Shown here piece after piece: positions 19,501 to 28,434 of a stretch of DNA of 64,000 bases (positions are counted from its first letter, which is position 1; each line of letters opens with the position of its first letter). Location: the NCBI GenBank assembly GCA_013152545.1, contig JAADGF010000103.1, positions 1 to 64,000 of the forward strand. The letters are read 5' to 3'. The stretch comes from Gammaproteobacteria bacterium. GTDB lineage: Bacteria > Pseudomonadota > Gammaproteobacteria > SZUA-152. The notes under the pieces are model-generated. The model was given only the letters and a program-made list of their open reading frames with translations, was not told the origin of the DNA and did not search any database. The translations under genes were made by a program, and so were the position numbers.

Positions 19501-20910
19501 TTAACGCTCGTAGGCTAATTCATGTGGTAACCGGCCAGCAGGTATTAGCGTACCCTGGCGCATCGTTTTCCACATATTGAACAACCATACACAGTTACCC
19601 AAGAATACCATGGTACCGCCAACCCAACGTGCAATCATATAAGGGTGCTCAGCAATCACAACATCAATGTACGGTACTTCATAAATTTTACCTGCACCTT
19701 GAATAAGCCCGGCAATAGTCATTGAAATCCAGTACGTAGCAAAACCTATCAGTAACATCCAGAAATGAAAATTGGCCAACGCCAGGGAATAAAGCTTCCT
19801 TCTTAACAGTGTCTGTAAGCCATAATAAACGGCGGCCGCTTCTAGGAAAGTAGAGAAACCAAGCAATGCCAAGTGAGCATGCGCCACAATCCATCCCGTG
19901 CCATGGATATACCAATTAATGGCCCGGGTTTGCTGGAAACCACCTTGCATATTGAGCGGAATCGCGAGCAATACTCCTGTGATAGTGAATTTTATTTCCA
20001 CATTTTCCACAAACATTTTCCACTTACCAGACATGGTTAATAGCAGATTGGAAACGAACGCAATGGCCGGAACCAAAATCAATACCCCTTCTACTGAAGC
20101 GAACGATTTCAACCACTCTGGCAATGGGGCAGACATTAAGTGATGCGCTGCGGGTGTTGAGTAAAACACAACAACAGACCAAAAATGCAAATGTCCGATG
20201 CGATGTGAATAAAGTGGGTTACCTGTTACTTTAGGGACAATGTAATAAGAAATAGCCGCCGCAACCGGTGTGATCCACAAACCCAATACATTATGGGCAA
20301 ACCACCATGTTAAATAAGCTTCTGTTAAACCCGTTAATTGAAAAAATTCAGGAGAGTTACCAACGGTAAAAACAATAATCACCATAAATGTGGCGGCACC
20401 GAAAAACCAATTGGTGGTATAAATGCCTTGGGTACGGCGGGTTTTTATGGTCATCCACACATTAATACCCAACGGTAGCAATAAACCAAAAATAATTGCC
20501 AAATCAACAGGCCAAATTATGTCAGAATACTCACGACCTGAGGTAACACCAAACCATAATAGTATCAACCCTACCGACAAACCCAAGTTCCATATAAAAC
20601 AGTTCCAGAGCCCTAACTTCTCAGACCAAAGCTTGGTATTACCAAGCGCTGGTGTGATGTACATCATCGCCATGGCAAATGCCATTGAAATCCACCCCAG
20701 GATAACGGCTAATACATGTACTTGTCGCATATGACCAAACGATAACATTTCAATACCGGTCACAAAATCCGGAAATGCTAATTTAGCAGCATTGAAAGAA
20801 CCCAGCCCAGTACCCACAATGAACCAGAGAATGGATGAAAAACCGAAAAATATCGCCGCCGAGCCTGGTGGTATATCCTCGTTTTTTGCAAACAAATATT
20901 TAAACATCAA
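19501..20910 (-). CDS. ccoN: CcoN-like catalytic subunit of C-family heme-copper oxidase
   Basis: 469 residues with about twelve helices. By comparison with CcoN, H65 (MRQVHVLAV) is a low-spin heme ligand, H206 (WWFAHN), H256 and H257 (PAAHHLM) bind CuB, and H344 and H346 (AHAH) bind the high- and low-spin hemes. Y250, six residues before the HH pair, matches the cross-linked tyrosine of cbb3 oxidases. The glutamate four residues after the CuB histidine in NO reductase NorB is absent (G210 here), so an O2 reductase is favoured. Other sequence parts are divergent, and the surrounding subunits are non-standard. Confidence 0.88.
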   Translation of the reverse strand: MMFKYLFAKNEDIPPGSAAIFFGFSSILWFIVGTGLGSFNAAKLAFPDFVTGIEMLSFGHMRQVHVLAVILGWISMAFAMAMMYITPALGNTKLWSEKLGLWNCFIWNLGLSVGLILLWFGVTSGREYSDIIWPVDLAIIFGLLLPLGINVWMTIKTRRTQGIYTTNWFFGAATFMVIIVFTVGNSPEFFQLTGLTEAYLTWWFAHNVLGLWITPVAAAISYYIVPKVTGNPLYSHRIGHLHFWSVVVFYSTPAAHHLMSAPLPEWLKSFASVEGVLILVPAIAFVSNLLLTMSGKWKMFVENVEIKFTITGVLLAIPLNMQGGFQQTRAINWYIHGTGWIVAHAHLALLGFSTFLEAAAVYYGLQTLLRRKLYSLALANFHFWMLLIGFATYWISMTIAGLIQGAGKIYEVPYIDVVIAEHPYMIARWVGGTMVFLGNCVWLFNMWKTMRQGTLIPAGRLPHELAYER

Positions 20911-20952
20911 CTACCCCTCCCAAACAATTATTCTACATAACACCCAAACTAA

Positions 20953-21063
20953 TCACGATTGATTTCGCAGGCTGTCCCGAGGCATTAATAAATACCAGCC
21001 AAACCACATACTTGAAAAAGCTAACGCGATACAGAAAATAGTTGCGAACATTGTCATGTCCAT
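20953..21063 (-). CDS. 36-residue single-helix protein upstream of ccoN
   Basis: ATG at 21063 follows AAAAGGGG about nine bases upstream. The product begins MDMTMFATIFCIALAF, spans one membrane helix with several aromatic residues and ends in the polar tail RDSLRNQS. No family recognised. It is the gene immediately before ccoN on the same strand (43 bases), a place where small accessory peptides are frequent. Assigned from the reading frame, hydrophobicity and context. Confidence 0.55.
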   Translation of the reverse strand: MDMTMFATIFCIALAFSSMWFGWYLLMPRDSLRNQS

Positions 21064-21257
21064 GTCATGAACCCCTTTTTTAATAGCCAATGAATAATGA
21101 TCAGTTATTTCAAGCCAAATTAACAAATCTTATGGTTAGCTAGCCGTCTATAATCCTGAAATTTATTATACTAACTAGCACTGTTTAACTTACTAAACAC
21201 ACCCATCTCTCAACCCCTGATGAAGCGCATAATTTACGGTTATACGGCCAACATTGA

Positions 21258-21515
21258 TTAGCCTGTTTGCTCTAAACTATTTTGACGATTGACAGCAACG
21301 TGAAGTGTAATATAAAAAGCCACACCAAATATAATCATTGCCCAATCAATAAATCCGGTAAAAGTAAGTGGATTATAGGCTTGCCCCATCCACCCGCCCC
21401 AATATTCGAATTTTCCACGGCCCAGGAAACACATAAGCGCAGCACCAAATACACTGCCATTACCCATACCGGTCACCATTCCGGCTACAAAACACAGTAT
21501 AAACGGATTTTTCAT
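21258..21515 (-). CDS. 85-residue two-helix membrane protein, first gene of oxidase cluster
   Basis: Starts after AAGGAGGTCAGGGG, an excellent ribosome-binding site. The first hydrophobic part (about 3-31) is glycine rich (GMVTGMGNGSVFG). A second helix covers about 57-75. No family recognised. It leads the minus-strand operon, so it probably belongs with the oxidase. About 480 bases upstream are non-coding and contain a palindrome. Confidence 0.7.
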   Translation of the reverse strand: MKNPFILCFVAGMVTGMGNGSVFGAALMCFLGRGKFEYWGGWMGQAYNPLTFTGFIDWAMIIFGVAFYITLHVAVNRQNSLEQTG

Positions 21516-21722
21516 CCCCTGACCTCCTTACAGATATTTTATTTGATTTATAAATAGACCGGTTCGATGTATCACATAGCGTTAGCGGCTACATTTGTTG
21601 GATATTCTACCGACTTAAGCTAAAAGAAATGCAATTATTCTTCTTACAAAAGGTTGGTAAAACTTAATCCAACAGTTCGCACTAATTTTTAATATTAAAA
21701 GAATTTCACCCCGATCCCATTC

Positions 21723-21739
21723 ATATAACCGGGTTATAT
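21723..21739. promoter_or_regulatory. Candidate operator palindrome upstream of oxidase operon
   Basis: A perfect 17-base palindrome with a single central base, ATATAACC-G-GGTTATAT, lies in the divergent intergenic region between the oxidase operon (starting at 21515) and the gene at 21996. It does not match the FNR consensus. Dimeric regulator binding is inferred from symmetry and place only. Confidence 0.4.
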
Positions 21740-21995
21740 TGGCTAGAAATCGTGTCACATGTCATACACTAGGTCAAGCCTTAATTCTTCATTAAGAAAT
21801 TTTAGCACAGCTTAAATTAAGCTATCGATTCTACTTAATGTTTCCCGTATAAATATAATCTTAAAAAAATAAATCACAATTATAAAACCAGTTAATATAT
21901 GCTATAAAAAAGCATATAACATTTGGTGAGTACAAACGACCAATACAAACCTGCATTCATTAACTAACAAATAACCAACAACGCTCCAGACTCAG

Positions 21996-22196
21996 ATGAA
22001 CATTCGAGAAATTATTATCTTACTAATTATTGCCGTCAGTTCCCTTTCTATACTGGGTTATTCAGTTCATATGTTTATCGGTGGCCTCGTCAGCCCACAA
22101 ACTGAAAAAATTTCCATCGTCGTTGCATGCAGTATCGGCGCGGTAATACTCATATTTCTAGGGCTGGATATCATAAAACAACGCCGTCGTCGCTAA
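21996..22196 (+). CDS. Small two-helix membrane protein
   Basis: 66 residues: two hydrophobic helices (about 5-30 and 38-57) and a basic end (KQRRRR) that would stay in the cytoplasm. The ribosome-binding site is weak. Divergent from the oxidase operon. Unknown family; composition and helix spacing support a real gene, but the case is moderate. Confidence 0.5.
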   Translation: MNIREIIILLIIAVSSLSILGYSVHMFIGGLVSPQTEKISIVVACSIGAVILIFLGLDIIKQRRRR

Positions 22197-22621
22197 CACA
22201 AACCTCAGCGCATTTTCTTGCGCTATATGCACATGCGACACGTCAATTTTTAGCGGTATCAGGCAGCCTCACCCAACCTGCACCTCAATTGATTCACTAC
22301 CCCTTCATATCTCCGCAATATATACAAACATGACACATATCGCAATTGTGGTTTTAATTGGCTGCCCTTCCATCGATCCCGGTGATTATATTTAACTCTG
22401 CCAGCCCCTGACACTGACCTCTCAAATCAAACCCCACAAACGCCTTAATACCCTACTCTGGCCGCATTACTATTTTTCGTATCGTCCAGATGATTCCCCA
22501 CAACCAGGAGCAGAAACTGCTCATGCATGCCATTTCTCACGAGAACTGCTGAAAAACATTAACAAACCACATGAATACGCCCTGCACAGCGCACAGGCTC
22601 TCCAAAGCCCATACACACATC
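22197..22621. other. Intergenic stretch, no feature seen
   Basis: About 425 bases between a small membrane-protein gene and a convergent gene. No convincing coding frame, repeat end or clear terminator was seen. Confidence 0.4.
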
Positions 22622-23074
22622 CTAGGCGAACACTTTTAAAACACCGCCCAGCTTCTGATAATCCGATTGCTCGGTAAATTGTCCTTTATGAAATACGTAT
22701 TGCCGACGAGCGCCAGAAGCATCCATGCCTGTTAAGCCAAATGATTTTCCCGCGTAATCTGAAAAGTAACGCACATTTTTCACCAGTTCCACAGAATTAC
22801 CATTTCGCAGCTCTAATAACACGCGCTGCTTATTCACATCCAGGGCAACAGGAGCACTTGGTAACAACATTAACCGCCCTAATACGCGGTGCACCCCTTG
22901 GTAAAGGAAAAAACACGCTAAAAAAAACAACAGATAGGCTAAAGCGTGATTTGGTTTATACCAAAAAAGCGATGCCCCTATCGCCAAGCCGCTAACAGTA
23001 GGGATGTACATCAGCAAATCCCATGTAACCCCTTTTCGGTCCTGCGCCAATTGATACCGTTCTGATTTTGCCAT
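22622..23074 (-). CDS. Membrane protein with soluble beta-rich domain
   Basis: 150 residues. Two helices (about 22-40 and 44-66) are followed by about 80 residues with alternating hydrophobic pattern (VLLELRNGNSVELVKNV, RYFSDYAGKSFGL) typical of a small beta domain, perhaps PH-like. No catalytic motif and no heme. It is the last gene of the minus-strand group with a cytochrome, a miniature CcoN and a thioredoxin-like lipoprotein. Confidence 0.6.
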   Translation of the reverse strand: MAKSERYQLAQDRKGVTWDLLMYIPTVSGLAIGASLFWYKPNHALAYLLFFLACFFLYQGVHRVLGRLMLLPSAPVALDVNKQRVLLELRNGNSVELVKNVRYFSDYAGKSFGLTGMDASGARRQYVFHKGQFTEQSDYQKLGGVLKVFA

Positions 23075-23128
23075 TTGTTAATTAATCACTCAAAATTCCA
23101 GCGAATACTTTGCCATTTGCGCGCCAGC

Positions 23129-23680
23129 TTATTTGACCGTATTTGTCTCGCTGACATCTCCCATCATACTGGCAATAACCATGTCCAGTTCGTTGTAAAG
23201 CATTCGACCAGCCTGTTTAAAGCGTAGTGTTTGCGATTTATCAATGACATAGGTCCATGGGTCACCAGCCACCCCAAACGCTTTGAATGCTTCAGGGTTT
23301 TGATATTGATCCATGTGAAGAAAAATCACGTCATCTTGATATTTTGCCAACAGCCCTTTTAACATCTGCAATTGCTTGTCGCAAACAGTACAATGACCGG
23401 GGGTGGCAAATTCCAACACTATCGGTTTCCCCAAGGTTAACGCTTTATCCAGTGAAACTTGATACATACGCTCGTCAGGATAACGATACGTGGTGATACG
23501 GCTGAAATCCCCTCCTACGTCATGTAGAGTTTTGGTGCGTAAACTGGGAGCATTCATACCCACTTTTAAACTACTATTATCGATGGAGCACCCCGTCGTC
23601 ACCAGCATCAGAGACAACGTAACAGATGATACGAGAGGTAGTACTAGCGAAAAACAACATATTTTTCGTATGAAAGACAT
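23129..23680 (-). CDS. Thioredoxin-like lipoprotein
   Basis: 183 residues. The N-terminal signal ends in a lipobox (VTTGC). The mature protein has the thioredoxin fold with an active-site motif HC-TV-CDK in the FATPGHCTVCDKQ segment, and a conserved GDPWTYVIDK block with the cis-proline region. It probably reduces disulfides or handles copper in the periplasm, as Sco or TlpA proteins do for oxidases. The start overlaps the stop of the upstream miniature CcoN gene (TAATG), so the two are co-translated. Confidence 0.82.
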   Translation of the reverse strand: MSFIRKICCFSLVLPLVSSVTLSLMLVTTGCSIDNSSLKVGMNAPSLRTKTLHDVGGDFSRITTYRYPDERMYQVSLDKALTLGKPIVLEFATPGHCTVCDKQLQMLKGLLAKYQDDVIFLHMDQYQNPEAFKAFGVAGDPWTYVIDKSQTLRFKQAGRMLYNELDMVIASMMGDVSETNTVK

Positions 23681-24219
23681 TATCGATCACTCCAGCCGCT
23701 ACAGGTGCGAAATAGGTTATAGGCCCAAATAAAGTTTGCCAACAATACCAGTGTACCGAATATTCCCATGGTTGCTAACAAGGGTTTTATAATTTGTTCG
23801 ATTTCTTCGGGAGTGGAATTTATACTGGCCAAACCACCCAAGGTGCCTGCGGTCGTAAAAAACACAACCATTCCAATCAGCCCGAAATTATGGATCCAGA
23901 AATGTAATTTCACCAACTTCAAGCTATAAATCGAACGCTTCACCATCCGGGGAACGATGTAATAAATCGCAGCAAATATAGCCATCTCAACCCAACCCAA
24001 CAAATTAATATGAGTATGAGCCCTAACAATTAGATCACCGTGTGCACGATGGTCAACAAAATAGCGAAAATCAGCGATCCCTCCCATTAAAGCTCCCCAT
24101 GAAAAGCCGATGATACTATAAATAATACAGGCATAGACAAACCACAAAGTATACCTTGTGTACTCTTTTTCATGGGCCAAGTCATGGGCCGATAACTCGG
24201 TATTTACAGCATTGGACAC
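23680..24219 (-). CDS. Second miniature CcoN-like protein
   Basis: 179 residues with about five helices. The AHTHINLLGWVEMAIFAAIYYIVPR segment (H68, H70) and following YSLKLVKLHFWIH block match helix X and the next helix of CcoN and the equivalent parts of the protein at 6938. The CuB-binding helix is absent. H106 and H110 are further candidate ligands. It may hold one b-type heme. It is flanked by a monoheme cytochrome c gene upstream and a thioredoxin-like gene that overlaps its stop, a plausible three-gene redox unit. Confidence 0.78.
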   Translation of the reverse strand: MSNAVNTELSAHDLAHEKEYTRYTLWFVYACIIYSIIGFSWGALMGGIADFRYFVDHRAHGDLIVRAHTHINLLGWVEMAIFAAIYYIVPRMVKRSIYSLKLVKLHFWIHNFGLIGMVVFFTTAGTLGGLASINSTPEEIEQIIKPLLATMGIFGTLVLLANFIWAYNLFRTCSGWSDR

Positions 24220-24266
24220 AATTTACTCCTCACTTACACGTCGCCTCACGACGATGACCTATCGTC

Positions 24267-24881
24267 TCACTTTCCATCGTCAGTATCATCAGCTTTCACA
24301 TCGCCGATACTATCCTGGTCTCTAGTGCGTATATCACTATATTTTTCTGTCCACTCCTTCGGAGCCCAGGTTTTAACCATACTATCAATAAATTCTGAAC
24401 GCCCTTCTGGCGGCATTGGCGCAGATGACGAGCCCCGCTCAGCTTTTAATTGCGAAATAAATTTTGCAATTGCTTTTAATTCATCATCCGGTAACCGAGC
24501 AACATAGGCCGCCTCTTTAGGCGCTGGACCATGATCCAGGGTATCGCTGCTGTCATACATCTTTTCCGGTTCTTTAAGGAAGTTGTAAATCCAGTCATAG
24601 CTACGCAGAGAACCGGTACCATCAAGCGATAATCCCATATTAGTGCCATTACGCAACGCGCGGTGACAAGAGGTACACCGAGCCTCACGAAACAAGACTG
24701 ACCCAAGCGCGCCTTGCTCTGTAAACTCATAGGTATTAGTCGCCCCAAACATAGGTTGATCCGAACTAAGCCGAACCGCCTCCAGCACCGCATAAGCAAT
24801 TACCGCCAACACGACAAACACCCCGAAAATACCAAATAATACTTTTTCGCCCGTTTTAAATGATTGCTTTTTTGCGTTCAT
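24267..24881 (-). CDS. Membrane-anchored monoheme cytochrome c
   Basis: 204 residues. The anchor helix (about 14-35) follows the KTGEKVLF turn shared with the protein at 17266. The periplasmic domain has C69-T-S-C72-H73, and a C-terminal polar, acidic tail rich in D. It is 47 bases upstream of the second miniature CcoN-like gene and is likely its electron partner; a role in the main oxidase is also possible. Confidence 0.88.
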   Translation of the reverse strand: MNAKKQSFKTGEKVLFGIFGVFVVLAVIAYAVLEAVRLSSDQPMFGATNTYEFTEQGALGSVLFREARCTSCHRALRNGTNMGLSLDGTGSLRSYDWIYNFLKEPEKMYDSSDTLDHGPAPKEAAYVARLPDDELKAIAKFISQLKAERGSSSAPMPPEGRSEFIDSMVKTWAPKEWTEKYSDIRTRDQDSIGDVKADDTDDGK

Positions 24882-24970
24882 AGCTACTCGATTACCACAC
24901 TCAACACACCATTATGCCACTCTAACCCTTAACCCCAACAAAACCTAACACGCTCAACTCCAGCACCTTA

Positions 24971-25159
24971 CGCGGGTCTGTAAAGGAATAACGTAAACAT
25001 TTTGCTTGCCTATCCTTGCGTCTTCCGTTGCGCAAAAGCTTACAGACAACAAGTAACGCACCCTGAAAAAAGTGCCCTTGAGGTGCACTCATTCCTGCAT
25101 CTTGAAGACGAAACGATATCCGGCGCAACCTGTACAACTTATTTCTTTACAGACTCTTA
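24971..25159. repeat. MITE-like repeat family 1, copy 3 (inverted)
   Basis: About 189 bases with ends GGGTCTGTAAAGG (left) and CTTTACAGACTCTTA (right). Relative to copy 1 the interior is reversed, the AACTTATTTC-type end lying at the right. Confidence 0.8.
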
Positions 25160-25341
25160 TCTTACATAAACCCTGCTCTGCTTAATATCAACCAGCAAAA
25201 TATCAATGAACCATCATAAGCAACCATCGTGACGCACAGGAACCCGTAAATCGCTGCCTATTTCTTAATGAGACCGCTCAACAATATCGTTAAGCTTCTT
25301 TTAGCTCAATCTTATGCTTAAGCTACATACAATTACCACAT

Positions 25342-25370
25342 AAAAAAAGGCGGAAAATCCGCCCTTTTTT
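25342..25370 (-). terminator. Rho-independent terminator after the diheme cytochrome
   Basis: Stem arms 25342-25354 and 25358-25370 pair with one mismatch around a three-base loop, bounded by A and T runs. Located 78 bases downstream of the minus-strand cytochrome c4 gene; it could act for either strand. Confidence 0.8.
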
Positions 25371-25447
25371 GCTACACATCATCCCTAATTTTCCAGGCAA
25401 CACCTAAGCCCTGAATCCCCGCCGGCGCTGGCATAAAACAAACAGTG

Positions 25448-26191
25448 CTAATATTGCGGCGGAACACGGCTATTACCTAAAGTGGTCTCGCTTGTTGACG
25501 TAAAAAAAGTAGCAAGATTCATAATATCGTCATCCGTCAGGTTAACCGCTACCTTTCGCATTTGGCCCATGCTATCATTTTTGCGGGTGCCATCACGCCA
25601 TTGCTTTAACTGGGTAACAAGGTAAACGTATTTTTGACCTGTCAGCCGGGGATAAATGGGAAATGCCCCACGTCCATTATAACCATGGCAGGAATGACAT
25701 GCGGGAATTCCGCGTTCCGGGGCACCATATTGCGCTAATGACTTGCCAAGATAGCGCACACCTTTTTTCTGCCCTAACTCTTCCAACGCATTAAGGTCGG
25801 AACCGGTCATTGGAAAATCAAGACTCGCCGCATAGGCCGCTACGTCTCTCCTATCCTGCGGACTTAAACCTTTGGCATTCACATTCATGATAAACATGGT
25901 CGTATCAGTTCGTTTATCGGACGCATAGTCCTCTAATTGTTTGAGCAGAAAATTAAACCCCTGACTTGCCAACCGAGGTGTCCCCATGGAGTCTTCGCCC
26001 AGCCCTGTGGGACCATGGCAACCAGTGCAGGCAGGCACATCACCTTTACCATCATTAAAAATTTTCTTACCGTTTTCGAGATCCCCAAAATCACTATATG
26101 ATCTTTTTTCAATCGCGAAGCTGGTCGTTGCCGACATCATTGCTATTAACGCTATCGCGAGAATAGTTGTTATTTTTGTTGAACACTGCAT
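25448..26191 (-). CDS. Diheme cytochrome c4-like protein
   Basis: 247 residues from ATG 26191, chosen because GGGAGG lies nine bases upstream; a GTG nine bases earlier is less suited. A signal peptide (to about residue 27) is followed by two cytochrome c domains in tandem with CTGCH and CHSCH motifs, and methionine-containing segments. This is the cytochrome c4 layout, a periplasmic electron donor to cbb3-type oxidases in several gammaproteobacteria. It lies upstream of the other minus-strand cytochrome genes and ends before a terminator. Confidence 0.9.
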   Translation of the reverse strand: MQCSTKITTILAIALIAMMSATTSFAIEKRSYSDFGDLENGKKIFNDGKGDVPACTGCHGPTGLGEDSMGTPRLASQGFNFLLKQLEDYASDKRTDTTMFIMNVNAKGLSPQDRRDVAAYAASLDFPMTGSDLNALEELGQKKGVRYLGKSLAQYGAPERGIPACHSCHGYNGRGAFPIYPRLTGQKYVYLVTQLKQWRDGTRKNDSMGQMRKVAVNLTDDDIMNLATFFTSTSETTLGNSRVPPQY

Positions 26192-26598
26192 AGGAAACAC
26201 CCTCCCAAATATTTATAAATCCACAGGCTCCTGGTGCCAGCTGTCTACTTACTGATCGGCCCAAGTAAAAGCCAACAACCCCTAATATATTCCACTCGCT
26301 CACCCCCGGCACCTGAGCAAAACACCTACTTTAAATCAACACCCGCCCTCGACTAAATTGAGGACTGCTGAAGACAAGGCTCAAGCATTACAAAACCTAC
26401 CGAAAGCTTAACATACCCACCACTTAGAATACTTACTACCAGGATACTTGCCACCAGATATTATGTTATTCGTCACCAACCCGAAACCACTAACATCTCA
26501 ACCCAGCAAAACCACTCGCAGAACGAACCTCTGCACCACCACCCAACACCCTCAATGCGGCACTGCTTAAGTTACATTTTTTATGAGACAGATGAATT

Positions 26599-26694
26599 TT
26601 AAGAGTTTTTCTTGAGCATATAGGCAGCAACACCAAACGAAACCACCGTCACTACAAGATATGTAAGATATATGTCGCCATCTGTTGTTAACAT
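26599..26694 (-). CDS. 31-residue single-helix protein near the cytochrome c4 gene
   Basis: ATG at 26694 follows TTGGAGGAGTAAGC, a strong ribosome-binding site. The product begins MLTTDGDIYLTYLVV, one helix ending in KKNS. It resembles the other tiny oxidase-associated peptides in this window in size and layout. Called real on the ribosome-binding site and hydrophobic pattern; function unknown. Confidence 0.55.
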   Translation of the reverse strand: MLTTDGDIYLTYLVVTVVSFGVAAYMLKKNS

Positions 26695-27315
26695 GCTTAC
26701 TCCTCCAACTACCCAGGTTTAATTCATTTATAATTCCAACCACCTGATTCCAGGCCCAGAACAACATGACCCCGATCATATGGCAAGACGCGGCCACAAT
26801 ATATCATTCATCTCTTTCCAGGCCAAGAACTTGATTGATTTTATTATTGAAAAATATTACCGCCAAACATTCAACCGACTTCCTGTGTCGCTATAATCGA
26901 TAGACCTCGCACCCCTGACGCCACCAAATACCGTGCCTTACAAGTTACTTCTCTGTTACTAAATATCACACCACTACATCGCCAAATACCGCCAGCAATG
27001 TCTCATTTTAACACACCATTACTTGCTCAATTATCAAGCAGCATCATTACACAACTTCATAGCCTTGTAAATATTAAAGGATTATTTTTTAGCTTTAGTT
27101 GACCACCACGGCTGCGACAAATCATACTAGGACAATCATTTAAAAAGCATCTCAATATCGACCTTAAATCTCTAATGAGCTACGAATAAAATCGGCGATA
27201 GCAAAACAATTATGCGGGGATAACAATTGCAAACACTGAGGCGAAAACAGCCCGACACCCAATACTTGCTCAGGCACTTTGAGCATCCATTATTATTCAT
27301 CCAGGATTATTACTA
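26695..27315. other. AT-rich intergenic stretch, divergent
   Basis: About 620 bases between the minus-strand peptide gene and the plus-strand channel gene. No coding frame or known repeat end was recognised. Promoters for both directions must lie here. Confidence 0.4.
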
Positions 27316-28299
27316 ATGATTCAACGCGGTTACCGGGCATTGGTATTATGGATCATGTGGAGCGCCGCAGCGATTGTCGTTTACGCTAACTTATACCAAG
27401 ACACCAGTGTCTGGCACTTTGTTAGCCATGACTCTTCACGCATTACCTGGGTAATCATTACCTTGTTTATGCTAGGGGTAATCACAAGCCTTATTCTTAC
27501 AATTTTGTTGACATTAGAATCTGTTATGGTGGATGACCTGGAGCAAACCGCCAAAACTAAGGGTTGGCTAGGCATTGAAAACACTAAGAAAAAATTATGT
27601 ATCGCTAATTTTTTCGAATCCCTAAAAACAGTGATAAACAACAACGGTGAATTAAATACCGAAACCCTGGTTAATGTCGAGCTCGCAGTTTACCGTCGCA
27701 CAGCCCATGGCCTCGAAGTAATCGGAAACTTATTAATCACCCTGGGCCTAGTGGGCACCGTTGTAGGATTAACATTAACACTCACCGGCTTAACTGGCGC
27801 ATTGGAGGCGCTAGGCCAAGACCAGGAACAGCTATTACGAGGGCTTCGTAGCGCCATGGGGGGAATGGGAACCGCATTTTACACCACTCTGTTAGGCTCG
27901 GTTTTAGGTGGCGTTTTGTTGCGGGTTTTTGGCCACATCGACGAAAATGGCGTTGACAGCCTTGAAAATGCATTGACTCGTATATGCCTGGTATATTGCT
28001 CCGCAGACTTTAAACCCAGCGCTGAACGAGATGTTCGTGTATTAAATAACGAAATTCTCACGCTGACTAAAAACATCGAAAAATTACAACAAAACTTAGT
28101 GCAATCCAAATCTGCCATTGCGGCCTTCGCTGACGAACTCACGGAAATGCAGGCGCGCGACAACAATACACAATCACTGGAAAAAACCATTACATTACGC
28201 AAACAATACCTCGACACACTGCGCGAGGAATTTCAATTAAGACGCATGACACGCGGCGCCTGGTGGCGTGTCCTGGTCAATAGTTTTCGTAAAACATAG
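27316..28299 (+). CDS. MotA/TolQ/ExbB-like proton-channel protein
   Basis: 327 residues. Helices at about 8-24 and 44-66, then a cytoplasmic loop, then the conserved pair of helices (about 133-160 and 182-205) with the GLEVIGNLLITLGLVGTVVGLTLTLTGL and GMGTAFYTTLLGSVLGGVLLR blocks that define the MotA/ExbB/TolQ family. The C-terminus (about 240-305) is a coiled coil. These proteins form proton or sodium channels that drive a partner with a single helix bearing an aspartate; such a partner (28435) follows. The system is not motility or Ton-linked by context. Confidence 0.88.
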   Translation: MIQRGYRALVLWIMWSAAAIVVYANLYQDTSVWHFVSHDSSRITWVIITLFMLGVITSLILTILLTLESVMVDDLEQTAKTKGWLGIENTKKKLCIANFFESLKTVINNNGELNTETLVNVELAVYRRTAHGLEVIGNLLITLGLVGTVVGLTLTLTGLTGALEALGQDQEQLLRGLRSAMGGMGTAFYTTLLGSVLGGVLLRVFGHIDENGVDSLENALTRICLVYCSADFKPSAERDVRVLNNEILTLTKNIEKLQQNLVQSKSAIAAFADELTEMQARDNNTQSLEKTITLRKQYLDTLREEFQLRRMTRGAWWRVLVNSFRKT

Positions 28300-28434
28300 G
28301 ATTGTATCCTGTGACATTGTAAGCCTTATGACTATCAAAAGACCTTTGTTCAGCCACAACAGGAATAAAACTCAAGCATCAACAGCACCCTGCATAAGCA
28401 AGCTAAAATTTCAATAGAAACACGATAAGAAACC

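Noticed and set aside
19501-20910. Assignment of the catalytic subunit as nitric oxide reductase (NorB)
   Set aside because: The glutamate after the first CuB histidine is missing and the HH and tyrosine context is that of CcoN.
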